Source of the DNA: Paraglaciecola chathamensis S18K6
GTDB taxonomy: Bacteria; Pseudomonadota; Gammaproteobacteria; Enterobacterales; Alteromonadaceae
Length of the DNA: 64,000 bases
Direction of reading: 5' to 3'
Assembly (NCBI GenBank): GCA_000314955.1
Contig: BAEM01000007.1
Coordinates: 124,001-188,000, forward strand
Position numbers and translations under genes: made by a program. Below, piece after piece: positions 19,850 to 28,641 of the stretch. The stretch's first letter is position 1, and the number at the start of each line of letters is the position of its first letter. Below the pieces are notes generated by a model. That model was given only the letters and a program-made list of their open reading frames with translations. It searched no databases and was not told the DNA's origin.

Positions 19850-22311
19850 TACACGTCTTGCTTCCATGGCATGGTTCTAAGTACATCAGCAAACACACCT
19901 GCAGCTGTAACTGCCGCGCCAGCACCATAGCCACGTATAACGTAAGGAATAGGCTGATAATAGTTACTGTGGATAGCCAAGGCATTTTCACCTTCTTTAA
20001 TCACAAACAGTGGGTGATCTTCACCAACCGCTTGAATCGATACCACACACTTACCTTTGCTGATAGAGCCGACATAACGTAGTACTTTGCCTTCTTCTTT
20101 CGCCGCGTTGACTTTCTCAGCGTACAAATCGTCAAGTTCTGGCAACTTAGCCATAAACTCTTCAATACTACCGCTGTCGTCAAAGTGTGACGGCAATACG
20201 GGCTCAATTTGAATATCATCAAGTTCAAGCTGTAAGTCCGCTTCTCGGGCCATAATTAATAGCTTACGAGCAACATCAGTACCGCTTAAATCATCACGAG
20301 GGTCTGGCTCAGTAAAACCGTTTTTCTTAGCAATTTCGGTTGCCTGAGACAAGGTTAAGCCTTCATCTAGTTTGCCGAATACGAATGACAACGAACCAGA
20401 TAAAATCCCTTCAAAACGCTGAAGCTCATCCCCTGCGTAAATCAGTTTTTGCAAGTTATCGATAACCGGCAAGCCTGCGCCCACTGTGGTTTCATACAAG
20501 AACTGACGGTTAGTATTTTGTGCGGTATCACGCAGTTGCTGGTAATAAGCGTATGAAGCGGTATTGGCTTTTTTGTTTGGCGTAACAACGTGAAAACCAC
20601 TATTCATTAGCTCAACATAAAGCTCTGCAATCGCAGTACTGCTGGTGCAATCTATCACTACAGGGTTAACCAAACTGTTACGCATTACAAAGTCTTGCAA
20701 GGCATCAACTGATAGTGACTGCTCACTGTTATTCAACTGGCCTGCCCAGTCAGCGTTCAAATCAACACCGCTGGCTTCAAGTAAAAGTTTACGGCTATTG
20801 GCGATACCGTAAATTTTCAAACTGATACCACGTTCAAGTAATACTGCTTGCTGGCGAGCAATTTGCCCGAGCAGCTCTTTACCCACGGTGCCACACCCTA
20901 CCAAGAACACATCGATAGCATGTAAATTGGAAAAGAAATTTTGATGAACCACTTTCACTGCTTTTCTCGCCTTGCTGCTTTCAATAACCGTTGAAATTGA
21001 ACGCTCAGATGACCCTTGAGCAATCGCTACATTGTTGACGCGCGCTTGGGCTAATGAACTAAAGAACTTAGCTGCCAAGCCTTGTGAGTGGCGCATACCG
21101 TCGCCAACCAAAGTTACAATTGCTAGGTCATGACGTACTTCGATAGGGTCAAGCAGGTTATTGGCCAACTCAAGGGCGAACGAGTCTTCTAGCAAATCTT
21201 GCGCACGCGTGGCGTCTTTGCTGTGAATACAAAAGCTAATGCTGTATTCAGAAGATGACTGCGTAATTAAGCTAATAGAGATGTTGGCATTCGACATAAC
21301 TTCAAATACACGACTGGCCATACCGACCATCCCCTTCATGCCTGGGCCTGCCACATTAAACATGGTCATATCATCAAGATGCGAGATGCCTTTAACACTG
21401 GTCCACTTGGTGCTTTTTTCATTGCTGATAAGCGTGCCTGGGGCAGCTGGGTTTAAGGTATTACGAATAAGGCAAGGTATGTGATGCTGAGCAATTGGCC
21501 CAATGGTTTTCGGGTGAAGTACTTTGGCCCCGAAATAGGACAGCTCCATAGCTTCTTGATAGGTTAATTTATCAAGCAACACTGCGCCATCAACCTGGTT
21601 AGGATCGGCATTATAAACACCGTCTACATCAGTCCAAATTTCACAGCACTGGGCATCGATACATGCGGCTAAAATAGCGGCTGAATAGTCAGAGCCATTG
21701 CGCCCCAACGTGACCTTTTCACCTTCGGCGTTAACCGCTACGAAACCTGGCATAATCAATACCACGTCGCCAGAGCTATCTACGTCACTGAAACGCGCTT
21801 TACTCACGGCTACATCAGCGATGCTATCAAGGTAATCGCCTTCGGCAAGAATCAGTTCAGCAGGGTCAATAATTTGGTTTTTAGTACCAAGCGTAGTCAA
21901 TATTTGACTGAAAATGTTCACGCTCATGTACTCGCCAATACTTAAAATTTTAGCGACTACAGATTCAGGTGCGCAGCGCAATAACGCAAAACCTTCAAGG
22001 TGTTGATTTAACTCATTCAATACATTCTTAATGTAAGGGGCAAGCTTGCTGTCATCGAATTCAGGTAGGGTATTTTTCAAATCATCTAAAATACCGAAAA
22101 GCACCATGTTCAGCTTAGCAAACAACTCACCGTAATCTTTACCATTTCCCGCTTCTTCACATAACAGAGATAATGCATTGGTCACGCCTTTAGGGGCTGA
22201 TAACACAACAGCCGCGCCATTGGTTGCATGGGTATCCAAACAGATATCTTTTACCCGTAAATAACGCTCTGCATCAGCTAAAGACGAACCGCCAAACTTC
22301 AACACCTTCAT
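19849..22311 (-). CDS. thrA: Bifunctional aspartokinase I / homoserine dehydrogenase I
   Basis: 820 residues, the standard fused enzyme length. It catalyses the first and third steps of the aspartate pathway to threonine. Aspartokinase domain at about 1–290 (KFGGSSLADAERYL start, TLGRNGSDYSAAILAA), two ACT regulatory domains at about 315–450 (threonine-binding in E. coli), homoserine dehydrogenase from about 465 with the Rossmann loop VGCGTVGKELLG, and the catalytic region EGILSGSLSFVFG ... DPRDDLSGTDVARKLLI. First gene of thrABC on the minus strand, preceded by a leader peptide, an attenuator and met boxes. Confidence 0.97.
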   Translation of the reverse strand: MKVLKFGGSSLADAERYLRVKDICLDTHATNGAAVVLSAPKGVTNALSLLCEEAGNGKDYGELFAKLNMVLFGILDDLKNTLPEFDDSKLAPYIKNVLNELNQHLEGFALLRCAPESVVAKILSIGEYMSVNIFSQILTTLGTKNQIIDPAELILAEGDYLDSIADVAVSKARFSDVDSSGDVVLIMPGFVAVNAEGEKVTLGRNGSDYSAAILAACIDAQCCEIWTDVDGVYNADPNQVDGAVLLDKLTYQEAMELSYFGAKVLHPKTIGPIAQHHIPCLIRNTLNPAAPGTLISNEKSTKWTSVKGISHLDDMTMFNVAGPGMKGMVGMASRVFEVMSNANISISLITQSSSEYSISFCIHSKDATRAQDLLEDSFALELANNLLDPIEVRHDLAIVTLVGDGMRHSQGLAAKFFSSLAQARVNNVAIAQGSSERSISTVIESSKARKAVKVVHQNFFSNLHAIDVFLVGCGTVGKELLGQIARQQAVLLERGISLKIYGIANSRKLLLEASGVDLNADWAGQLNNSEQSLSVDALQDFVMRNSLVNPVVIDCTSSTAIAELYVELMNSGFHVVTPNKKANTASYAYYQQLRDTAQNTNRQFLYETTVGAGLPVIDNLQKLIYAGDELQRFEGILSGSLSFVFGKLDEGLTLSQATEIAKKNGFTEPDPRDDLSGTDVARKLLIMAREADLQLELDDIQIEPVLPSHFDDSGSIEEFMAKLPELDDLYAEKVNAAKEEGKVLRYVGSISKGKCVVSIQAVGEDHPLFVIKEGENALAIHSNYYQPIPYVIRGYGAGAAVTAAGVFADVLRTMPWKQDV

Positions 22312-22395
22312 TTATTTTGCTCCTCTGTTGGTTGTTTACGCAGGGCTTTCACCGCGTCGAAACAACCATTAATTAACTTTTTGCTGCGCTAAATA

Positions 22396-22425
22396 ACAAA
22401 AAAGCCCGCTATATTTGCGGGCTTT
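22396..22425 (-). terminator. thr operon attenuator
   Basis: Perfect 9-bp stem (AAAGCCCGC / GCGGGCTTT, 7-base loop) followed on the minus strand by a run of Ts. It lies between the leader peptide and thrA, about 85 bases before the thrA start, where an attenuation terminator is expected. Confidence 0.85.
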
Positions 22426-22454
22426 ATGTCTGTTTTATGTGCACAAGCCAGCAA

Positions 22455-22523
22455 TCACCTCAAAGAGGTAATAATCATAATCATGCCGGTGGTGCTTGTT
22501 ATTATTTTCGAATCTACGTTCAT
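22455..22523 (-). CDS. thrL: thr operon leader peptide
   Basis: 22-codon reading frame ending in TGA, 30 bases before the attenuator stem. Five of the codons are isoleucine and four threonine, mostly clustered (IITSTTG, then MIMIIT), the signature of attenuation by Thr-tRNA and Ile-tRNA supply as in E. coli. The ribosome-binding site is weak. A short hairpin (ACCTC/GAGGT) overlaps the end of the frame and may act as the pause or competing structure. Identified by position and composition. Confidence 0.8.
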   Translation of the reverse strand: MNVDSKIITSTTGMIMIITSLR

Positions 22524-22542
22524 GGAGTTCAATTTGCCGTAT

Positions 22543-22573
22543 AGACGTCTATATGTCAACCGTCTAGACGTCT
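22543..22573. promoter_or_regulatory. Two met boxes (putative MetJ operator) at the thr promoter
   Basis: AGACGTCT occurs perfectly at 22543–22550 (within a 12-bp palindrome) and again at 22566–22573. The units next to them, 22551–22558 and 22558–22565, match 5 and 6 of 8 bases. This is the MetJ met-box consensus. A consensus -35 TTGACA (minus strand, 22559–22554) lies between the two perfect boxes, so binding should block the promoter of the thr leader. MetJ itself is not in the window. Confidence 0.6.
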
Positions 22574-23032
22574 TGTTTTTATATTTTTTATCCGTTAGTA
22601 GGTATTAAAAGAATAAGCACCACTAAAACTAACTCAATATAAATCAGCCACTTAAAGAAAGTTACACCAAAACCAAACCAGAAACCCAGGCCAAAATGGG
22701 TAATATTACACCCAGATTTAGACCGTTTTTATTTTATACAAGGTACAACCCCTCCTTAAATCCCCTGACTTGTAGAATTTATCCTCGCATTTCCGTTGGC
22801 TCAATAGCTACATGAGATGAGCAAACAAGTACTTAGTGGCCAAAAGCGCTAATCGCCCTCTTCAATCCCTATTTTGCGCTACAAAGAATGAAATAAATTG
22901 GGTTCACACATGAAATAACTCAATTGGTAGGCTGTCTTTTGACAACATAGACTTGAGCATCTCAACGCAAAACAACTTAAGAGCGGCTGCGCAATGACTT
23001 GTCTGTGGCTACTGGTATTGGAGGAAAAGATT
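22574..23032. other. Intergenic region upstream of the thr leader
   Basis: About 460 bases between divergent units. Apart from the promoter side of the thr operon I see no gene, RNA or clear repeat; it ends with the GGAGG ribosome-binding site of the next gene. Confidence 0.5.
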
Positions 23033-23377
23033 ATGTTCGTTGTTGTTTATCAATTTGCTGTCAAGCCCGAACATGAAAGCCAATTTGTTAAAGCATGGTT
23101 AAATACGACGAAAGGCATCGCCCTGCATAAAGGAGGTTTAGGTTCTCGTTTACATCGCGATAAAGCCGGTTCATTTATCGCCTATGCGCAGTGGCCTGAC
23201 GAATACACTTTTCAGGCAGCAAAAAAAATCTTTATGTCTGAAGAGTACGAAAAGCACAGGCAGACAATGCAGGCCTGTCTCGATGTGAAACAAACGCGCA
23301 TTCTCCATGAAATGAACGTTGCTATTGATTATTTACAACCTTTCTCGTCATCACAAAATACGCCATTAGGTAATTAA
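23033..23377 (+). CDS. Antibiotic biosynthesis monooxygenase-like (ABM) protein
   Basis: 114 residues from an ATG preceded by GGAGGAAAAG; 13 upstream in-frame codons are not needed. The sequence MFVVVYQFAVKPEHESQFVKAW ... GGLGSRLHRDKAGSFIAYAQWPDEYTFQAA has the ferredoxin-like dimeric alpha/beta-barrel pattern of ABM/DUF4188-type small proteins. Members act as cofactor-free oxygenases or have no known substrate; none can be assigned. Followed two bases later by an exported alpha/beta hydrolase, so the pair is probably one transcript. Confidence 0.7.
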   Translation: MFVVVYQFAVKPEHESQFVKAWLNTTKGIALHKGGLGSRLHRDKAGSFIAYAQWPDEYTFQAAKKIFMSEEYEKHRQTMQACLDVKQTRILHEMNVAIDYLQPFSSSQNTPLGN

Positions 23378-23379
23378 CT

Positions 23380-24480
23380 ATGTTTCATCTATCCATTATT
23401 AAGCTCAGTGTGGTTATTTTAACGGTATTTCTGCTGCTTGCGGTGCCACAATGCTGCAGCGCATTTGAGCGAACCACTTCTAAAAAAGAGGTAGATTTAC
23501 TGATAAAAGCGCCAGAGATAGATATAGGTGGAACACTACTTGTCCCGCAAACCGCTAAACGTGACCTGCTTGTCATTTTTACTTCAGGAAGCAGTTGGCA
23601 AGACCGCGACAGCACCCTGTTTGACTTCCCTATGTTTAAGGTTATTGCTCAACATCTAGCTCAGGCGGGTATCGCTAGTTTTCGTTACGATGACAGGGGT
23701 GTTGGCACGAGTACTGGCGATTTTGTCAACAGCACATTAGATGATTTAAGCTCTGATTTAGATAGAATAATGACTTTTTTTGCCACTAACAAAGCCCACC
23801 ATTATCGGCACTTCGTGCTGCTTGGGCATAGTCAGGGCGGTATCGTTGTTAGCAAGGCTGCAAAGAACAATCAAAATGTAAAAGCAGTTGTACTAGCGGC
23901 ATCACCGGGGGTGACCATTTCACAGCTGGTACTTGCGCAAATACGTTTGGAATATTCACTCAATAATCACCCAGTGGCTGATGTTGAAAATGTCGTGTCT
24001 GCCAATAACGAATTGCTGTTTGCTGCGTACAGTCATCAGAATACAGATGTGGCCTTCCTGCGTTTGAAAGAAAGCTATGCTCAGCTCCTGAAACCCAGTC
24101 AATTGTCTAACACTTCCACTGATAGTGATTTAGAGAACCGGATTAATAACACCGCAAATGAAATGAAAATCAATTACGGGCTACCGGCGCTAACGTCTTT
24201 CGCCTATTACGATCCACTTAATGACCTAACCGAATTACGAATCCCCGTGCTCAGTCTTCATGGAGGAAACGACAGACAAGTCACGATTGAACCAAACAAA
24301 GATCGTCTAGAGACAGCTCTACTTAAGAGTGGTAGCCCCTATCGAATTAAAGTGTTTGAAGAAGCTAATCACTTTTTTCAACCCTCAAAAACAGGGCTGA
24401 GTAATGAATACGGCACATTGGAAAAGCACTTTGTGAACGGTTTTCTTGATGAGATTTCGTCTTTTATACTTCACCTTTGA
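23380..24480 (+). CDS. Exported alpha/beta hydrolase
   Basis: 366 residues with a signal peptide (about 1–28, ends CCSA-F). Alpha/beta hydrolase fold: nucleophile elbow GHSQGG with Ser151, oxyanion region near FTSGSSWQDRD, acid Asp in SLHGGNDRQV and catalytic His in EEANHFFQ near the end. A cap region of about 90 residues lies between. This looks like the periplasmic esterase/peptidase subgroup (BAAT/Hydrolase_4-like); the substrate is unknown. Probably co-transcribed with the ABM protein just upstream. Confidence 0.8.
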   Translation: MFHLSIIKLSVVILTVFLLLAVPQCCSAFERTTSKKEVDLLIKAPEIDIGGTLLVPQTAKRDLLVIFTSGSSWQDRDSTLFDFPMFKVIAQHLAQAGIASFRYDDRGVGTSTGDFVNSTLDDLSSDLDRIMTFFATNKAHHYRHFVLLGHSQGGIVVSKAAKNNQNVKAVVLAASPGVTISQLVLAQIRLEYSLNNHPVADVENVVSANNELLFAAYSHQNTDVAFLRLKESYAQLLKPSQLSNTSTDSDLENRINNTANEMKINYGLPALTSFAYYDPLNDLTELRIPVLSLHGGNDRQVTIEPNKDRLETALLKSGSPYRIKVFEEANHFFQPSKTGLSNEYGTLEKHFVNGFLDEISSFILHL

Positions 24481-24528
24481 AAGCACATTATTCCAAAGTA
24501 GAGAGTATCGAACACAAGTTTAGATCCC

Positions 24529-25632
24529 ATGAACAGTAACGTATACATAAATCACCCACTGCGCTTTGCATGCGACAAATTTTTAATCCGCCACAAACCA
24601 AAAACTCAAAGGCAATGGCTGCAAGAATTGCTTATTATGCCTGATGTTGACTTAGAAATTGATAGTTTTGGCACAGGCCCGGCTTTGGAGTTGCTCGAAT
24701 CGAAGATGGCGAAACTCTTGGGCAAACCTCGTGCTCTGTTCCTTCACAAAGGAATGATTGGTCAGTTGTGTGCCTTAAAATATCACGCAGATACAAGTGG
24801 TTGTAATACAATTGCCATTCACCCTCAATCCCATATTCAAGTAGATGAGTTACAGGCTTATCATGAACTTTTACGTCTCAACGCCCATTTCTTCGGCACG
24901 TTGAACAAGCCTTTTACCTTGGGTGATATTCATCAATTACCCTCAAACCTTGCCGCTGTTTGCCTTGAGCTCCCTACTCGTCATGCAGGGTTTCAATTAC
25001 CTCAATGGCAGGACTTAGAGACGCTCAACAGGCATAGCAAACAAAACGGTTATGCATTGCATTTTGACGGTGCGAGATTATTTGAATCTGCACCTTATTG
25101 GAATAAATCCTACCAAGCTATTACTCATTTAGCAGACAGCGTGTACGTTTCTCTCTACAAATCTCTCGGTGCTATGGCAGGCGGTATAATTGCCGGTGAT
25201 GAACACTTTATTGAAAGCCTATCACCTTGGAAAAGTCGCTTTGGAGGAGACGTAAACACAGTTTTCCCTTACGTTTTAAGTGCTTTGTGGGGAATTGAGA
25301 ACTACTTACCGCACATCCCCGACTATTGCCTTAGAGCCAAACAATTGTCACAGCTTTTAACAGAAGTATTCGGCCAGCAAGCAGTCCCCTTCGAGGTTCA
25401 AACAAATGGCTTTGTTCTTCAGTTGCCGATTGAAAAATTTTTCCTCGACAGAGCGGTTTTACGTTATGCAGACAAACACAAAACTTGGCTGTTCGATAAG
25501 ATACTTGATGGACCAAAGCGCACCAGCCGAGTAGAGATTCAGGTAGGCAACGCTTTGAACGAATGGAGCGACCAAGAAGTGGTAGAGGCACTACACTGCG
25601 TCATCTCTATGGCTGGTGAAATCAAAAAATGA
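24529..25632 (+). CDS. Threonine aldolase-family (beta-eliminating lyase) PLP enzyme
   Basis: 367 residues with the fold-type I pattern of the threonine aldolase/aromatic amino-acid beta-lyase family: substrate/PLP aspartate in ALHFDGARLFES, Schiff-base lysine in VSLYKSLGAMAGG, and an N-terminal FGTGPALELLESKMAKLLGKPRALFLHKGMIGQ. It probably cleaves or rearranges a beta-hydroxy amino acid; the exact substrate cannot be read. Starts about 50 bases after the hydrolase, same strand. Confidence 0.82.
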   Translation: MNSNVYINHPLRFACDKFLIRHKPKTQRQWLQELLIMPDVDLEIDSFGTGPALELLESKMAKLLGKPRALFLHKGMIGQLCALKYHADTSGCNTIAIHPQSHIQVDELQAYHELLRLNAHFFGTLNKPFTLGDIHQLPSNLAAVCLELPTRHAGFQLPQWQDLETLNRHSKQNGYALHFDGARLFESAPYWNKSYQAITHLADSVYVSLYKSLGAMAGGIIAGDEHFIESLSPWKSRFGGDVNTVFPYVLSALWGIENYLPHIPDYCLRAKQLSQLLTEVFGQQAVPFEVQTNGFVLQLPIEKFFLDRAVLRYADKHKTWLFDKILDGPKRTSRVEIQVGNALNEWSDQEVVEALHCVISMAGEIKK

Positions 25633-25935
25633 AACATAATACCCATTAGGCCTACCCTATTGGCTTTATAGGCATGTCACGCCTTTTACCACTTCATCGT
25701 TTTAAAAGTACTTAGCTAGAGAGGCCCTTAACGACAGGCACGCATTTATCCCTCACTGCGCTTTCTCGTCGAGCTTTCCTATCTCACGCTCCTATCGCGC
25801 TTCATATACCGCACAGCAACATGTACGTCTTCTATCATGAATTTTTTCACGTTTTAGGATGGTTTTTAATCATTTTTTGAATGCTAAATAGGCCGCTAAC
25901 CTAATCGCTATCAGAAGTCAGTACCGAGGTTAATT
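25633..25935. other. Intergenic region before the DsbA-like operon
   Basis: About 300 bases of low-complexity-free sequence with no recognised gene, terminator or RNA. It should contain the promoter of the six-gene run that follows. Confidence 0.4.
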
Positions 25936-26583
25936 GTGACAACGATAGAGTTTTTCCACGATGCAGTCTGCGGATGGTGTTATTTGCTATCTCCCCGCTT
26001 ACGTAACATTGCGGCTAAGTATCCAGTAAAAGTTGTGCATCGCACATTTGTGTTGCAGCGAAACCGGCGTGAAATGATTGAACGCTTTGGTTCATTGTCT
26101 CAAGCCAAAAAAGAAATTCTTCAGCATTGGGCACAATGTCAACGTTACGCAGAGCAACCTGAGCTTATCAATATTGAGCGAATGCAAGAGGCAAAATTTG
26201 AATATCCATCGGGTTATCTAGCGGCGCTCTACGCAAAAGCCCTTGAGCAACTTCGTGGGCAACAAGCGCACTGGGACTTTTTTGATGCCGTACAACGGGC
26301 ACATTTGTATGAAGCGCAAAATATTTCAGATGCCCAAGTGTTGAATCAAATCGCAAAAGCACAAGGGGTCAGTCACTTAGATCTTATCGCTACTTTGTAC
26401 TCGCCTGAGGTTAAACAAGCGATCATTAATGACAAATTTCGCGCTGCTAACTTTGGTATTCAGACCATTCCCTCGTTAGTGATAAATGGAAAAAATGTCA
26501 TCTCACAGACGCTGTCACAGGAACAACTCGAACAGCTCATTTGTACTCAGATTGCCAATCAAAAAGAGGAGGAGGAAATATGA
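25936..26583 (+). CDS. DsbA-family (FrnE-like) oxidoreductase
   Basis: 215 residues starting at GTG; no signal peptide, so cytoplasmic. Thioredoxin fold with a helical insert. Active-site motif CGWCY directly after the first strand (IEFFHDAVCGWCYLLSP) and cis-Pro loop GIQTIPSLVINGK, as in the FrnE/2-hydroxychromene-carboxylate isomerase-like group. First gene of a six-gene run; its stop overlaps the start of the next gene (ATGA). Confidence 0.85.
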   Translation: MTTIEFFHDAVCGWCYLLSPRLRNIAAKYPVKVVHRTFVLQRNRREMIERFGSLSQAKKEILQHWAQCQRYAEQPELINIERMQEAKFEYPSGYLAALYAKALEQLRGQQAHWDFFDAVQRAHLYEAQNISDAQVLNQIAKAQGVSHLDLIATLYSPEVKQAIINDKFRAANFGIQTIPSLVINGKNVISQTLSQEQLEQLICTQIANQKEEEEI

Positions 26584-27572
26584 AGCTGCTACTGAGCGCT
26601 CTGCTCGCTGTTTCATTGCAAACAGCCAATGCCGAGCAATTTGTGGGCACAAGCCCATGGGGTAAACATGATGAACTCGGGCGTTTGAATATGATGACGC
26701 CGCAACGCCAGGCGCAGGTGATGTCGCAAATTGATGCGCACCGCATATTTGACTTATCGGTCGAGTACTTTGTTGGTATGCCAAGTTGGCAAGCCGCAGG
26801 AGACCCACACTATCAGTTTTGGATGACGCACACTCCTAGGGGCGCGGTTATCGACAACGTGCTTGATATGGGAGAAAAGGTAAATCGCCATGTAAGCTAT
26901 TCTGGCAGTGCGTTTTCAATGTATACCCACACTGGTACGCACATTGACACCTTGAGTCATTTTGGTCTTGATGGCGAAATTTACAACCATTTTAGCGCAG
27001 ATGAAAACTTAGGTGACAAGGGCTGGAATCGAAGTGGTGCCGAGACTATTCCGCCACTAATTGCGCGAGGTGTACTCATTGATTTGCCCAAGGCAAAAGG
27101 TCTCAGCATGTTGCCTGACAACTACCGAGTGACCGAGGCGGATATTAAACAAGCATTAGTGCAACAGCACGTCACGTTGCAGCCGGGAGATATTGTTCTA
27201 TTGCGCACAGGACGCATGCAAAATTACGCACAGTCAGCCAAGTATATGGCTAACTCTCCTGGACTAGGCATAGCTGCAGCGACTTACTTAGCAAAAGAAG
27301 CAGAGGCTATGGTTGTCGGCGCAGATAACCTAAGCTTCGAAGCCTTCCCTTCGGAAGTTGAGGGTAACTACGTACCTGTTCACACCTACTTATTAACGCA
27401 AATGGGCGTTCCCATCATGGAACTGGTTAACTTAGAAGAACTGGCTGAAGCCCAAGTATATGAGTTTGCGTTTATCGGTGGTTCGTTGAAATTGCGTGGT
27501 GCTGATGCAGCACCACTGCGCCCAATCGCCTTTCCATTAAAAACAGCTAAAAAAAAACCGCAAGAGGAGTAA
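26580..27572 (+). CDS. Cyclase-family (kynurenine formamidase-like) metal hydrolase
   Basis: 330 residues from the ATG that overlaps the preceding stop and is preceded by GGAGGAGG. Signal peptide (about 1–18, ends ANA-EQ), so probably exported. The metal motif is HTGTHIDTLSHF, the form HxGTHxDxxxH of the cyclase/formamidase family, here with LS in place of the usual P. The downstream GADNLSFEAFP and VPVHTYLLTQMGVP stretches are also typical. Substrate unknown. Confidence 0.85.
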   Translation: MKLLLSALLAVSLQTANAEQFVGTSPWGKHDELGRLNMMTPQRQAQVMSQIDAHRIFDLSVEYFVGMPSWQAAGDPHYQFWMTHTPRGAVIDNVLDMGEKVNRHVSYSGSAFSMYTHTGTHIDTLSHFGLDGEIYNHFSADENLGDKGWNRSGAETIPPLIARGVLIDLPKAKGLSMLPDNYRVTEADIKQALVQQHVTLQPGDIVLLRTGRMQNYAQSAKYMANSPGLGIAAATYLAKEAEAMVVGADNLSFEAFPSEVEGNYVPVHTYLLTQMGVPIMELVNLEELAEAQVYEFAFIGGSLKLRGADAAPLRPIAFPLKTAKKKPQEE

Positions 27573-27575
27573 GTT

Positions 27576-28202
27576 ATGGCTATTTTAGAAGCACTAAACT
27601 GGCGTTATGCCGTACGGGAATTTAGTGATACCCAATTATCAGAGGACGTTGTGACAGAGCTAATTGAGGCTGCTCGGTTAAGTCCTTCTGCCTATGGTCT
27701 GCAACCCTATCGACTTTTAGTTATTAGCTCACCACAGATGAAAGAGAAACTGCTTCCATACGCCATGGGCCAAACGAAGATCCGAGACTGTTCGCATCTA
27801 TTCATTTTTGCGACCAGTACCACTATCGATGCACAATTTATTGAGCAACACTTTGCGCGAGTAGAGCATGAACGTGAACTAGAAATAGGCGCACTGACTG
27901 GGTTTACCCAGCATGTGAAAGAAGCAATGCTGTCAATGTCTTCACTACAATTACAGCATTGGGCTGAAAACCAAGTGCATATTGCACTGGGCAACGTGCT
28001 AACGGCATCAGCATTGAAAAAGGTTGATGCGTGTCCCATGGCGGGGTTTGAAAACCACGGCTTTGACAACGTCTTAGGGTTAGCACAGCTCGAACTCAGA
28101 AGTACGGTAATTTGCGCTTTAGGTGAACGAGCCCCTACTGACACAAGCGCTGATGACCGAAAAGTTCGACTACCAATTAACGATTTCTGTATAGAGATTT
28201 AG
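27576..28202 (+). CDS. NAD(P)H-dependent nitroreductase (NfsB-like)
   Basis: 208 residues of the nitroreductase flavoprotein family. The N-terminal RYAVREFSDTQL (FMN binding), SPSAYGLQPYRLLVI, and the GNVLTASALKKVDACPMAGF segment are all standard, and the C-terminus GERAPTDTSADDRKVR fits. It would reduce nitro or quinone compounds with FMN. Three bases from the preceding stop with GGAG ahead, same transcript as the cyclase-family gene. Confidence 0.87.
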   Translation: MAILEALNWRYAVREFSDTQLSEDVVTELIEAARLSPSAYGLQPYRLLVISSPQMKEKLLPYAMGQTKIRDCSHLFIFATSTTIDAQFIEQHFARVEHERELEIGALTGFTQHVKEAMLSMSSLQLQHWAENQVHIALGNVLTASALKKVDACPMAGFENHGFDNVLGLAQLELRSTVICALGERAPTDTSADDRKVRLPINDFCIEI

Positions 28203-28205
28203 CTC

Positions 28206-28637
28206 ATGCTCGTGCTAATGGCGCTCTTCGCTGGCGCCCTCATTGCAGTACAAGCGGGTATGAATAGCCAGTTAGGAGTACTTTTGAAAAACTCCCTTAT
28301 GGCCACCGTCGTTGCATTTGCATTAAGCGCTTTAGTCAGCGCAATGGCATTCATCAGCTTTACAAAGCAGTGGCCAAATTTGGGCGAAATGCGCGCAGTA
28401 CCATGGTATTTGTGGTTCGGCGGCGTGGTCAGTGCGATTGGGGTCGGGCTGTTTTATTTCCTGATCCCCAAAATGGGCGTGGGTGCCATGATGTCCTTTG
28501 CGCTCACGGGGCAGTTATTGCTTGCTGTGGTAGCGAGTCATTTTGCGTGGTTTGGTTTACCACAAGCTCAATTAAGCCATATGAAGTTGCTGGGCTTAAG
28601 TGCGATGGTTCTTGGTTTGGTACTTTTGAATAGGTAG
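28206..28637 (+). CDS. DMT/YdcZ-type (DUF606) small membrane permease
   Basis: 143 residues with about five hydrophobic helices and the motifs AVQAGMNSQLG near the start and WYLWFGGVVSAIGVGLFYFLIPKMGVG in the middle, which are typical of the YdcZ/DUF606 half-permeases in the DMT superfamily. Starts three bases after the nitroreductase stop. Substrate unknown; its location suggests export or import of a metabolite of the run. Confidence 0.82.
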   Translation: MLVLMALFAGALIAVQAGMNSQLGVLLKNSLMATVVAFALSALVSAMAFISFTKQWPNLGEMRAVPWYLWFGGVVSAIGVGLFYFLIPKMGVGAMMSFALTGQLLLAVVASHFAWFGLPQAQLSHMKLLGLSAMVLGLVLLNR

Positions 28638-28641
28638 TAAT

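Noticed and set aside
22426..22608. Plus-strand 60-codon frame over the thr leader
   Set aside because: It lies on the opposite strand of the leader peptide, attenuator and promoter, which explain the sequence better.
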